From 21-14-0-10-32-9 sp964501945 (GTDB lineage Archaea > Nanobdellota > Nanobdellia > Woesearchaeales > 21-14-0-10-32-9): a stretch of DNA of 64,000 bases. The position numbers were made by a program, and so were the translations under genes. Below, one piece after another: positions 39,292 to 47,840 of the stretch. Each line of letters starts with the position of its first letter. Position 1 is the first letter of the stretch. Location of the stretch: contig CAZCTY010000001.1 in the NCBI GenBank assembly GCA_964501945.1, forward strand, positions 55,355 to 119,354. Reading direction: 5' to 3'. The notes below the pieces were generated by a model. That model saw only the letters and a program-made list of their open reading frames with translations. It had not been told where the DNA came from and ran no database searches.

Positions 39292-42275
39292 TTTAATTTC
39301 TTCAACTCATCACCAAGCAATAAAACTTGATCCTTGAAACTTTTTTGAATATCAACATCAGCCTTATTGAAAACATCAGATAAAAGATTGTAAGTTTTAA
39401 TAGCATCATCTACACTGCCTTCTTTTTGAGAGGCATGCACGCGATTAATTAAATATTCAATGTACTTTTCATTTAATAAATTCACAAGTAAAGAAATATC
39501 GTCATATACCTGATTTTTAATTTTTCCAGGAGCATTTTCATACAACATTTTAATTTCTTTGTATATAAGATTCGCACGCTCTAAATTCTGAATTTCCAAA
39601 TAATCTTTAGCATCATTTATGAGAACCTTCAACTCTTTCATCTTACGATCACTTCTAAAATTATTAACAAAACCAAACAACTTATCTTTAACATTAAAGG
39701 CATAAAACAAATAAGCCAAAACCAATATTATCAACAATAAAAACAAACCAGTGGTATGATCAACATCTCCAGCTCTTGAAGTTACCATGCCTGTAAAACT
39801 AGGAATATTGCTTCTAGAACTACTAGAAGAGAATGCGTCCCCACCCAAAAGCAAAGTATGGGCTTTTTTAACATCATCTAAAGAAGAATGACCAACAGAG
39901 TAATAAGTTATAAAATCTGGCTTTTCTAAAACCAATAATTCATTTCTTATAAGAGAGTCATGACTTTGCAACACAGTCAAATCAGAACGTAAATTCTCAG
40001 GCACACTTTCCAATAAAAATTGATCCCTTTTAGTCTCGCCAGTATACTCAACAGTTTTATGAACTAAAGTAATATCTTTAGTAGACCCATCCAAATAAGT
40101 AATAGTTAAATGAGCAGTGAAAGTACGAGTTCTAAAAAGATTTTGAAGCCTTTCAACTTCCCTCATGTTAACGCCGCCTTGAAGATTCCTATTTTCAAAA
40201 TAAGCACTAGCAATCTCTTCCAATTCATCAGAGTCAGGATACGCAATGAACTCCTCAGATTTTTCAAGCTCAATTAATAAAGGCGTTTCTTTTTCTAATT
40301 CACGAATCAAATCTTTATATTCCTCAATTCTCTCCTCTTTTTGAACATCACTTAAATCTCGTCTCAAAGCCAAACTATTAATATCTCTTAAAATACGCTC
40401 ATAATCCCTTAAACTAACTCTGAGCGTTTCCTCAACATTTAAAGCATCAGCAGCCCTTCTCGCCTCAAGCTCTAAATCATTAAAATTATCATTAGCGTTC
40501 TCAATTTTTCTCCTCAACTCACCAGCATCAATTATATCAGATATATCATCCGCGGTAGTTGCTGAAAAACTTTCTTGAGACGCTGAAACACTCAAATCAC
40601 GTACCTCAGAATCCTCATCACCACAACTAATCTGCCAACTATACTCCCCGTCATCAAGCTTTTCAACAAAAGATAGAGAGCCTTCCTTAACATCTTCTTT
40701 TTTAGCAAGATCTGCAAACCAAGAACTACCTTTTTCAGCAATTAAAAGACTACAAGTTTTTTCTTCTTCTAAAGATAAAATAGCTTCAAAACTCACTTCC
40801 TCGCGGGAGATAGATGCGCCAGCCTCAGGTGACTGCAAAAATATAGGTGAGGTGCTATCGCTCGTGCTACTTGGGGAGGACTCAATTTTATCTAACCTAA
40901 TTGTCACAGATAAATCTTCATCTAATTCAATGTCTTGATTTCTACTTGAATGACCCTCACCGCCAACTCTTAAACGATAATCATCTTCACGAAGCCTGAA
41001 AGTTACACGGCCATTACTATCAGTAAAATCAGATTTTCTCAAATCAACAATTTGAACATCAGCATCTTCCATTACATTATTTTCATGATCTCTAACTTCA
41101 ACAACCAAATCATAATACCTATCAACATCAATTTCAAAATCTTTAACTTTCCTATTACCGCGAGAATCAACAACGATTAAAGAAACTTCGTGGGATCCAG
41201 CACTGGAGAAAGACAAATCAACCTCATCATCAGATTCAGTTTCGCCATCAAACTCCCAAGTATATTCATAAGGAGAAATACCTCCTGAAGCACTAGCTTT
41301 CAAAGTTATTTCTTCATCAACTTCCAAATCTTTTTTTCCACTCAAAGAAATATCAATAGTGTTCGTTACTTTGTATGAAACATTATGAGTAACACCAGAT
41401 TCTTTTAAAATAAAATCAAGCCTATAATCTCCTGCGACGAATGCTTTTTCAAAATCAATTTTTTGCCACAACTTACCATCTTTATTGATGTTCAAATTAT
41501 CAATTGTGAACTCTTCAGATTTTTCTAAGGTTTCAAAGTTAGGATTTTTCTCAGAACGCAACCAAACCTTTAATTCAAATTCTAAACCTTCCTCGCCATG
41601 AACTAAAAGATAACCTTCCTCGCCAAGAGAGAAATTTTTATCACTCAACTCAACATAAAAAGGCTCAACCACATCAACCTTTCTAATAACTTGCATAGGA
41701 GTATAATTTTCATTTTCATTGAACCTAGCGGTGATTTCATAAGTTTTGAAATCTTCAAATTTTTCACTTGACGATAATTTTGAAGCATTAGCTTTGCTCA
41801 AAACAACCTCGCCATCAATTAATAATTCTAATTCGCCTTTAACATCAGAATCTATAGATATGTTTACAGTTTCATTTCTAAAAACAGTCAAATCTTCTGT
41901 TTTACCATTTAAAGATAAATTAAGTTTCGGCGTGGCTTTTTCAATTTCATAATTACCGGAAATATTAGTTGTGTTAGTTTCATTTCCTTTTTCCCACAAG
42001 TAATTATATTCTCCAGCGCTTAAATCATCTATATTTACCAAATAAGAATTTCTTTCTTTGTCATAATCAACTTTTTCCCTTGATAAAATTACTAATTTAT
42101 CTTTAGATAGCTTAAACCAAACAGTATCGTTTAACTCTTCTAAATCAAGCATAAAATCATAAGATTTATCAGGCTCATAAACAGGAGATTCAGGATGGAC
42201 ATTACTAATAGCTGAAATAGTTGGAACTAATAGCAATATCATTAAAGTTGCCAGATAAAATATTTTGTTTTTCAT
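39288..42275 (-). CDS. PKD/Ig membrane protein with cytosolic helical tail (995 aa)
   Basis: A signal peptide (ends near PTISAISNV) leads to Ig-like domains, a PKD domain (about 305-385; Y-E-Y-T-W-E-F-D-G), a carboxypeptidase-regulatory sandwich (385-460; D-S-N-G-R-V-T-F-R-L), another Ig-like unit with paired Cys (470-560), a coiled coil (575-690), a beta region shared with the 909-aa protein, a TM (about 845-865) and 130 cytosolic residues of TPR-like helices. It overlaps the RHH gene upstream and the ATPase gene downstream by 4 bp each. As the counterpart of the 909-aa protein, it is probably the structural or sensory subunit next to the ATPase. Less A/C-skewed in base composition than genes further down the operon. 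Confidence 0.75.
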   Translation of the reverse strand: MKNKIFYLATLMILLLVPTISAISNVHPESPVYEPDKSYDFMLDLEELNDTVWFKLSKDKLVILSREKVDYDKERNSYLVNIDDLSAGEYNYLWEKGNETNTTNISGNYEIEKATPKLNLSLNGKTEDLTVFRNETVNISIDSDVKGELELLIDGEVVLSKANASKLSSSEKFEDFKTYEITARFNENENYTPMQVIRKVDVVEPFYVELSDKNFSLGEEGYLLVHGEEGLEFELKVWLRSEKNPNFETLEKSEEFTIDNLNINKDGKLWQKIDFEKAFVAGDYRLDFILKESGVTHNVSYKVTNTIDISLSGKKDLEVDEEITLKASASGGISPYEYTWEFDGETESDDEVDLSFSSAGSHEVSLIVVDSRGNRKVKDFEIDVDRYYDLVVEVRDHENNVMEDADVQIVDLRKSDFTDSNGRVTFRLREDDYRLRVGGEGHSSRNQDIELDEDLSVTIRLDKIESSPSSTSDSTSPIFLQSPEAGASISREEVSFEAILSLEEEKTCSLLIAEKGSSWFADLAKKEDVKEGSLSFVEKLDDGEYSWQISCGDEDSEVRDLSVSASQESFSATTADDISDIIDAGELRRKIENANDNFNDLELEARRAADALNVEETLRVSLRDYERILRDINSLALRRDLSDVQKEERIEEYKDLIRELEKETPLLIELEKSEEFIAYPDSDELEEIASAYFENRNLQGGVNMREVERLQNLFRTRTFTAHLTITYLDGSTKDITLVHKTVEYTGETKRDQFLLESVPENLRSDLTVLQSHDSLIRNELLVLEKPDFITYYSVGHSSLDDVKKAHTLLLGGDAFSSSSSRSNIPSFTGMVTSRAGDVDHTTGLFLLLIILVLAYLFYAFNVKDKLFGFVNNFRSDRKMKELKVLINDAKDYLEIQNLERANLIYKEIKMLYENAPGKIKNQVYDDISLLVNLLNEKYIEYLINRVHASQKEGSVDDAIKTYNLLSDVFNKADVDIQKSFKDQVLLLGDELKKLK

Positions 42276-42541
42276 TTTTTAAGCTCCATTATTATGTTTT
42301 GAAGTTCTTCAAGCAATTTTTCTTTGTCTTTAGTTTCTTTTGTGTTTGAAATTTTCTGTTCTAATTGCTCTCTCATTTTTTGCACTTCGTATTTGTAGGG
42401 GGATTGATGCTGCTCACATTTTTTTCTTATGATTGTTCTTATTTGCTCAGATAAATCTAAGTAATGATTTTCTTGGGCGAGCTCTTTTAATTCTTGAACT
42501 AACGTATTCGGGAGACGTATGCTCACAACTGTATCTTTCAT
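42272..42541 (-). CDS. RHH regulator with coiled-coil tail (89 aa)
   Basis: The N-terminal 45 residues (V-V-S-I-R-L-P-N-T-L, then L-S-E-Q-I-R-T-I-I-R-K) are a ribbon-helix-helix DNA-binding domain; residues 50-89 form a charged coiled coil that could add oligomerisation. It overlaps the 54-aa RHH gene (ATGA) and the 995-aa gene (4 bp), making it the second gene of the large operon. Two near-identical operator-like sequences lie upstream. A heteromeric or paired repressor is plausible. Confidence 0.75.
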   Translation of the reverse strand: MKDTVVSIRLPNTLVQELKELAQENHYLDLSEQIRTIIRKKCEQHQSPYKYEVQKMREQLEQKISNTKETKDKEKLLEELQNIIMELKK

Positions 42542-42702
42542 ATCTCGCCCCCTCTTCGTTTAAGTTTTTGTTCTTGAACGTATTCGCGTAAGAATTCTCT
42601 GATTGCCTCAGATCTAGAACTGAATGTTTTTTCTTCAAGCAGAGGCTCGAGCCTTTTGAGAAGTTCTTTTGGCACCCTCACGTTTATTACTTCGGTTTTC
42701 AT
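42538..42702 (-). CDS. Small RHH regulator heading the large operon (54 aa)
   Basis: The frame reads M-K-T-E-V-I-N-V-R-V-P-K-E-L, then S-S-R-S-E-A-I-R-E-F-L-R-E-Y-V, a textbook RHH fold, with a basic tail. ATG 42702 has GAGGA (42708-42712) upstream; its TGA overlaps the next ATG. It is the first gene of the 11-gene operon, and the only likely promoter region is immediately before it, so it probably governs the whole 33.7 kb. Confidence 0.75.
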   Translation of the reverse strand: MKTEVINVRVPKELLKRLEPLLEEKTFSSRSEAIREFLREYVQEQKLKRRGGEI

Positions 42703-42767
42703 TATTGTCCTCAAAAAAACACTGCGTTAAAACAAATTGTGTGTTTTTTGTAGTTTTTTATATGATT

Positions 42768-42825
42768 TTTGTATGACAAATGTAAGACATTTTATACCAT
42801 TTTTGTATATTTGTATTACAAATGT
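42768..42825. promoter_or_regulatory. Twin operator-like repeats upstream of the large operon
   Basis: TTTGTATGACAAATGT (42768-42783) and TTTGTATTACAAATGT (42810-42825) differ at one base, and their starts are 42 bp apart, about four helical turns. The second is centred on a perfect 15-nt inverted repeat (ATTTGTA-T-TACAAAT). A looser TATAC-N7-GTATA (42793-42809) lies between them and resembles the operator of the cassettes. Candidate binding sites for the RHH pair. Confidence 0.55.
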
Positions 42826-42857
42826 GTGCTTTTTATACTTTTTTTGTGTGATGATAG

Positions 42858-42873
42858 TATATAAATGTTTTGG
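42858..42873 (-). promoter_or_regulatory. Probable promoter of the large operon
   Basis: The complement of TATATAAATGTTTTGG gives a BRE/TATA unit nearly identical to those before cassette A (6841), the cassette B regulator (49281) and the tandem-HTH gene (50701). Transcription would start near 42835 and leave a leader of about 130 nt containing the operator repeats. Other AT-rich boxes nearby (42790, 42830) could also serve. Confidence 0.4.
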
Positions 42874-42964
42874 TTTTTAGAGAATAAAACAAAATTTACA
42901 ATATGGAAAATAATTAAAAATTATTTATAAAAAAGAATTTAAACAAAACAAATATTATGATTGT

Positions 42965-43675
42965 ATGTTTGAGCCAAAAACTGTTTTTAAAAAAAACTTT
43001 CTTATATTAATTTTTATAATTCTATTAATGGTCCAAGTTCAAGCAAACGAATTATACGCAGATATAGAAATAAGACTAAATCAGAGAGGGGATGCAATAA
43101 TTACAGGTGTGACAAATCACCCAACGCTTATAGGAACCTATAAAGACATGACTTCAAAACAAGAACAATACTGGCTTTTTAACTTAACAAAAGAAAATTT
43201 CACTAGCGCACTTTTTCGCATAGATTTCCCTGAAGATGTTATCATAACATATATAAGAAGCACAGCACGAATAAATATTGGAGCTGATGACGCGCCTTTT
43301 ATTAAAGGAACATTAAGAAATAAACCACTAGAAATAATAGTACAATACTATTTTGACGAACCTTCTGAAGTGAGAACAAACTATTTACAAATAATAATCA
43401 GCACTATACTTATATTATTAGGAATATATATAATGTTTTTTCATAAAAAGAAAAAAGAGAGTATAAAAGAAGAAAAGGGTCTAAGCGAGAGACAAAAAAA
43501 AATTATAGAACTTCTGGGAAAAAAAGACGGCGTAACACAAAAATACATAGAAGAAAAATTAAACTTGCCAAAATCATCAATTTCAAGAAACATATCAACA
43601 CTTGAGAGAAAAGGCATAATAAAAAAAATAACAAAAGGATTTAGCAACACAATATATTTGAATAAAAACAAATAA
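42965..43675 (+). CDS. Membrane-anchored winged-helix protein (236 aa)
   Basis: An N-terminal signal or TM segment (10-26) is followed by an extracellular beta-rich domain (28-140), a TM (about 145-163), a Lys-rich stop-transfer, and a winged helix (170-236; L-S-E-R-Q-K-K-I-I-E-L-L, then K-S-S-I-S-R-N-I-S-T-L-E-R-K-G-I-I-K-K). This is a one-component membrane regulator design: the outside domain senses, the inside domain binds DNA. A TATA box (42923-42931) about 35 bp before ATG 42965 suggests a very short leader. It is divergent from the large operon across a 262-bp shared region, so it is a natural candidate regulator of it. Confidence 0.7.
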   Translation: MFEPKTVFKKNFLILIFIILLMVQVQANELYADIEIRLNQRGDAIITGVTNHPTLIGTYKDMTSKQEQYWLFNLTKENFTSALFRIDFPEDVIITYIRSTARINIGADDAPFIKGTLRNKPLEIIVQYYFDEPSEVRTNYLQIIISTILILLGIYIMFFHKKKKESIKEEKGLSERQKKIIELLGKKDGVTQKYIEEKLNLPKSSISRNISTLERKGIIKKITKGFSNTIYLNKNK

Positions 43676-43682
43676 ACGAGGA

Positions 43683-43740
43683 GTTCCACCTACTTACTAG
43701 TTGTTCCGCTAAGTTCCGGGCAAAAACTATATGCTGTTCC
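43683..43740. promoter_or_regulatory. Cluster of four GTTCC repeats
   Basis: GTTCC begins at 43683, 43703, 43713 and 43736; the first three are in 10-bp register and the first and last share a longer GTTCCACCT core followed by TTACTA-like sequence. They lie just before a possible TATA (ACTATATG, about 43726) and the 293-aa gene, so they may be an operator array. Meaning unproven. Confidence 0.35.
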
Positions 43741-43788
43741 ACCTTACTAATATTGTCAAACCCCAAAAAGGGATGCGAGGTGAAAAAA

Positions 43789-44670
43789 ATGAGAAATATA
43801 ACAAAAACATTTCTTGTGGCTTTTACTTTGTTATTAGCTTTGCCATTAACCATGGCACAAGCAGATATAACAAATGAAGTCGGACAAGAAACTAATGCAC
43901 GCGAGGTAATGCCTTTTGAAACAATTCATGGCGCAGAAATGAGATTGCTACAATTAGAGAGAGCAATACACAGAAATATATTAAACGGCGAAACAATAAT
44001 TGAAAGCCTTGATGCAGAATTAGAAAATGAAACAATTATAGAATTAGAAGCAATTCTTCAAAGCATGATTGACTTAAAAGAAGAAGTATCTGCATACGAA
44101 GTAGGCACAGAAGACGATGTTGAAAATTTTGTGAGCTTTAGACAAGAAGCATCAGCCCTAACAAAAGAATTTAGAGACACAGTGAGAGAAACCGTTGATG
44201 AGGAAAGAGCACAAGAAATTAGAACCGCTGCAAATGAGCGAGCAAGAGATGCCATAGCGGAGTACCAAGAAAACATAAATGAGCGCGCTAGGGCACACAA
44301 CGAAGAAATAACACAGAGAAGAATAGAAGTTCAAGGAATTATTAGCGAAGACTTACTTGAGAAAATAAGAACTGGAGAAATAGAACCTCAACAAATAAGA
44401 GAAGAAGTACTGAATCTAGTTAGAGAAAACCTAGGAGAACAAGCTAGTGACGCAATAGAAAACATGCGCGAGGATGCACTCAGGCAAGAGATAACTGCTA
44501 GAGAAAACATAAATAGAATAAGAGAAGAAGTCCTAGAAAATAATACGGCGCGAGCAAAAGAGAGAATCCAAGAAGTAAGAGATAGACTGCCTGATGATTT
44601 AGAACAAAACATTAGCGAGAGAATAAAAGATTTAAATGAGAGAATACAAAATAGAGGAGGGATAAGATGA
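43789..44670 (+). CDS. Secreted helical protein (293 aa)
   Basis: I start at ATG 43789, not the upstream in-frame ATG 43753, because GAGGTG (43777-43782) sits six bases before it and the signal peptide (R-N-I-T-K-T-F-L-V-A-F-T..., ending near TMAQA) then begins properly. The rest is Glu/Arg/Ala-rich helix with no further TM or recognised domain. Its end overlaps the lipoprotein gene by ATGA, so the two are co-expressed. A periplasm-like or surface coiled-coil spacer is possible. Confidence 0.7.
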   Translation: MRNITKTFLVAFTLLLALPLTMAQADITNEVGQETNAREVMPFETIHGAEMRLLQLERAIHRNILNGETIIESLDAELENETIIELEAILQSMIDLKEEVSAYEVGTEDDVENFVSFRQEASALTKEFRDTVRETVDEERAQEIRTAANERARDAIAEYQENINERARAHNEEITQRRIEVQGIISEDLLEKIRTGEIEPQQIREEVLNLVRENLGEQASDAIENMREDALRQEITARENINRIREEVLENNTARAKERIQEVRDRLPDDLEQNISERIKDLNERIQNRGGIR

Positions 44671-44858
44671 AATACTTAATAGCAATATTGCTGATTTCAG
44701 TTTTGGCAATTACAGCCTGCGCGCCTGAAGATGTAGACATACCACCTGAAGACCCTATAATAGATGATGAAGATGATGCAGATGATGAAGCACAAGAAGA
44801 CATCTTATCAGACTTAGTAGACGAAGATGAAGATATAGAAATCGGCGAGATGATATAG
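44667..44858 (+). CDS. Small acidic lipoprotein (63 aa)
   Basis: The signal peptide ends in a lipobox (L-A-I-T-A-C18). The mature part is almost only Asp, Glu, Pro and Ile. It is coupled (ATGA) to the secreted helical protein. A membrane-attached acidic peptide beside a secreted coiled coil hints at a partner pair. Function unknown. Confidence 0.65.
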   Translation: MKYLIAILLISVLAITACAPEDVDIPPEDPIIDDEDDADDEAQEDILSDLVDEDEDIEIGEMI

Positions 44859-44861
44859 ACT

Positions 44862-46082
44862 TCAAAACTTTTTTCTTTTTTTCTTTTTTTCTTTTCTCAA
44901 AATCAAAAAAACCAACAAGAAAAATATAACAACTAAAACAGAAAAGAACCAAACAATGAAATCAACACTCCCAGCTACACTACCTTCTTCATCAAAGTTA
45001 ACATTAATAATAGTACCCCTCTCATAAGAAACCCTGTTATTAAAATGAACCCTACCAGAAACCCTGTACTGACCAGAATCATCAGGCGAGAAAAACGAAT
45101 CCAACTCAACCTCCGAGTCAGGAGGAACATTAATAACATCAGATTCTACGATCTCAATAACCCTATCATCTTTTGTTACAGTTCCTTTAAACTGAGCACT
45201 CACAGTTCTAGAACCTTCGTTTTTAAAAGTAGCAATAATCGGAACAATTTCACCAACAGAAGCCCACGTTTTAGCACTAACTTTTTCTAAAACCCCTGTA
45301 TCACTAATACCACCACGCTCTAAAACACTAAATGTAATCATAGACCTAGAACCACAAACGGGCTCAGAAACCTCGGCCCAATACTGACCAGGATCTAAAT
45401 CAAGATTAAAAGAACCCTCAATTAAAGAAGTCCTAGTAGGAATTATATCTTCGTTATGGCTATAAGTATATTCTTTGACTACCTCATCTTGCATTTGAGA
45501 AAACACTTTAACATCAAAAGCAGGAGAATACCTAACATTACCAGTATTTCTAACCCTCGCAGAGATAACATTTTCCTCATCAATTTCAACATCACTAATA
45601 TCTAAACCACCAGCAGTACAAGAAACAATTTGAGTATCAGTAATATTGATGAGAACATCAACCTCAAATGCAACAACGACATTAGAACCCATAGCAGAAC
45701 TAACATTACCAAGTGCGCCAGTACTAATAAAAACAGTGCCCTCATAAGAATCAACACGAGCATCACTAGGAGGCTCAACCATCACCGAAATAACACCAGG
45801 ATCACCTTCACTCACAAAAAAACTACCCTCGGATGGCTCAAAACTAATCCAATCAGCAATCTCACCACGCGCCTCAAAGAAAACAAAGACATCATCAGGA
45901 CGACCAATACTAACAATAATTTCTTCTTCAGCAAAACCCCCTCTTAAAACATTATCAAACGTAACAGATGCACGATTAACACCAAGAATAGCAGCATCAA
46001 CAAAAGATGCACTAAATAAAATAAAAACTAGAACAATAAATACAAAAACCAAATTAGCAAACACTTTTTTATTCATCATCAC
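44862..46082 (-). CDS. C-terminally TM-anchored Ig-like protein (406 aa)
   Basis: A signal peptide (to about 30) is followed by three Ig/NEW3-like beta domains (35-140, 155-260, 265-370) with S-V-T-F-D-N-V-L-R-G-G and V-R-N-T-G-N-V-R phrases, then a TM (about 374-396) and a Lys/Arg-rich cytosolic end. This domain style is frequent in archaeal surface proteins. It lies 141 bp downstream of cassette B on the same strand; its own TATA-like stretch (TTTAAAAAAAG) near 46100 may give a separate promoter. It ends 3 bp from the convergent lipoprotein gene. Confidence 0.7.
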   Translation of the reverse strand: MMMNKKVFANLVFVFIVLVFILFSASFVDAAILGVNRASVTFDNVLRGGFAEEEIIVSIGRPDDVFVFFEARGEIADWISFEPSEGSFFVSEGDPGVISVMVEPPSDARVDSYEGTVFISTGALGNVSSAMGSNVVVAFEVDVLINITDTQIVSCTAGGLDISDVEIDEENVISARVRNTGNVRYSPAFDVKVFSQMQDEVVKEYTYSHNEDIIPTRTSLIEGSFNLDLDPGQYWAEVSEPVCGSRSMITFSVLERGGISDTGVLEKVSAKTWASVGEIVPIIATFKNEGSRTVSAQFKGTVTKDDRVIEIVESDVINVPPDSEVELDSFFSPDDSGQYRVSGRVHFNNRVSYERGTIINVNFDEEGSVAGSVDFIVWFFSVLVVIFFLLVFLILRKEKKKKRKKF

Positions 46083-46119
46083 ACAAAAACAAACAAGCTT
46101 TTTTTAAATCTTCCTGAAA

Positions 46120-46191
46120 TTACAAGCCAAGAGAAAAATCTAACAAAATATCTTGACTAATATTCTCAACGTCTTTTACATAATCTTTCAT
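46120..46191 (-). CDS. Possible 23-aa micropeptide gene
   Basis: ATG 46191 is preceded by GGGAGG (46201-46206) nine bases away, one of the best ribosome sites in the window, and opens a 23-codon frame rich in Asp and Leu (MKDYVKDVENI...). It lies between cassette B and the 406-aa gene. It could be a real small protein, a leader peptide for the 406-aa gene, or chance. Confidence 0.35.
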   Translation of the reverse strand: MKDYVKDVENISQDILLDFSLGL

Positions 46192-46223
46192 AATATCAAA
46201 CCTCCCACAAAAAAATATAATAT

Positions 46224-47099
46224 TTAAGGAACTGTAGCAGTAAACCTCAAAGTACCAACACACTCCCCGAAAGGATTAGGCGGCACGAATAACCTCCAAT
46301 AAAGTGACGATTCAACAGGTGAGGTAGCATCAGTAGGCTGCAAAAGAGTAATACCAACATCCTGATAATCAGAACTCAACGCAGTTTTTTCCTCCCACAA
46401 ATTGTCAGTGTCTAAAGAAAAACGCTGATTTTCAACAGTTATGTTAGAACCCTCATCACAAACCAAACCTAAACCATCACCTTCCTCAACGCCATAACCT
46501 AAGACACTAACATTAATATCAACATTACCAAAATTAGTAATGGACGATAAAACATCAGGACTGTAATCTAAAACAGATAAGTCTCCATAATCAATAGTAT
46601 CAGTAACATTGAGAGCATATAATTCATTTATAGTCGTCTCATTTTCCAAAGAGTCAACAAAACCAAAAGAATCCTCAGCACTCACATTACAAACCCAATC
46701 ACCATTATTAGCATAATGCAAAACCTCAAATGTACATGAAGAATAAGCTATGTACTCCCCATCATTATCATAAATCTCACAACTACTATTAGTATAATGA
46801 AGATTACCATCATCAACGTCACCACTAAAACTGTCAGGCTCATAAAAGAAAGTTCCATTAACAGCAATTACATCTTCCCAACCATTCCAATCACGAATAG
46901 ATGCATTACAATAAACAGTCTTCACGCCTCCAGCATTAAGAGTTATGTCCTCATCAACAATAACTTCTAAAATCTCAGGCACCGCATTAGTAATGTTTGC
47001 CCTCGTGATAACATCAACGTCTTCATAATTATAAGCGCTAACGCTACTTATAAGAAGCACTAAGCTAAACACTGCAAACGTTAATATATTAAATTTCAT
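46224..47099 (-). CDS. Secreted protein, cassette B third gene (291 aa)
   Basis: The signal peptide ends near SVSAYNYED. The mature protein matches the 299-aa protein of cassette A along its whole length, including the Y-C-N-A-S-I-R-D-W-N-G-W and S-S-C-E-I-Y-D-N-D-G-E-Y blocks; one 41-nt stretch (46759-46799) is identical to 4811-4851, so the duplication or a gene-conversion event is recent. It directly follows the 236-aa gene (2 bp). Probably a surface component produced together with the two exodomain proteins. Confidence 0.75.
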   Translation of the reverse strand: MKFNILTFAVFSLVLLISSVSAYNYEDVDVITRANITNAVPEILEVIVDEDITLNAGGVKTVYCNASIRDWNGWEDVIAVNGTFFYEPDSFSGDVDDGNLHYTNSSCEIYDNDGEYIAYSSCTFEVLHYANNGDWVCNVSAEDSFGFVDSLENETTINELYALNVTDTIDYGDLSVLDYSPDVLSSITNFGNVDINVSVLGYGVEEGDGLGLVCDEGSNITVENQRFSLDTDNLWEEKTALSSDYQDVGITLLQPTDATSPVESSLYWRLFVPPNPFGECVGTLRFTATVP

Positions 47100-47101
47100 A
47101 A

Positions 47102-47812
47102 TTATCCGCCCAACTCCACATAAAAGTAATAAGTCGTTGTATCTTCAGGATTGTTAGCCATAATTAACTGAAAATCAAATAAAGACCCGCCATCATAACC
47201 AACAGTTGAAGGATTAATAGGCGTTACATAAATCAAGTCAGTAGGATCTTCTAATAATACAATAGGAAAATCCGAACCACTCTGATCTTGCCTAGCACTA
47301 TCAACGAAGGTACTAGTCGCAGGACAATTATCCTGATCAGCCAAACCAACAGTTATAGTAGGGTGAACAGTTTCATTGAAAGTATTGGAAATACTATCAG
47401 CAGAAGCACTACTTATCGAGAGAAAAGACTCTTCTGAGGAAATAGTCGCACCAGCTGCACAATCAATATCTCCCCAATCAATGCTATCACTCCTACTCGA
47501 ATAAATCTCACCGCTAATACTTGCTTGATCAAGAGCCCAATTAAAGATAGTATTGCCATCACCATCATCAAGAGTTAAACTACCTGTGATGTTCCCTACG
47601 TAGGCTTTCCACCTAGGGTTTTGCTGAAGAGCATCAACAACTAAAGTAGTAATAGTACCTCCATCGTCAGTCCTACTATCAGGCGGACTTTCTTCAACCA
47701 AGTCAGTAACAATGTGGGTGACATCTGTTCCAGTCGGCTGAGCTAAGACGAAGGAGGAAACAATTAATACGAACCCTACAAACAAAGCCAAAAAACTCAA
47801 ATTCTTAATCAT
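47102..47812 (-). CDS. Secreted exodomain protein, cassette B second gene (236 aa)
   Basis: A signal peptide leads to mature QPTGTDV, then the outer module (G-G-T-I, N-P-R-W-K-A-Y-V-G-N, A-D-S-I-S-N-T-F, C-terminal YYFYVELGG). It is the counterpart of the 248-aa protein in cassette A; a stretch coding for the N-P-R-W-K-A region is nearly identical in DNA. ATG 47812 has a strong AGGAGG site (about 47826). It lies between the 234- and 291-aa genes of the regulator-led operon. Confidence 0.75.
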   Translation of the reverse strand: MIKNLSFLALFVGFVLIVSSFVLAQPTGTDVTHIVTDLVEESPPDSRTDDGGTITTLVVDALQQNPRWKAYVGNITGSLTLDDGDGNTIFNWALDQASISGEIYSSRSDSIDWGDIDCAAGATISSEESFLSISSASADSISNTFNETVHPTITVGLADQDNCPATSTFVDSARQDQSGSDFPIVLLEDPTDLIYVTPINPSTVGYDGGSLFDFQLIMANNPEDTTTYYFYVELGG

Positions 47813-47840
47813 TTTAATTCATTCCCTCCTATGTATTGTC

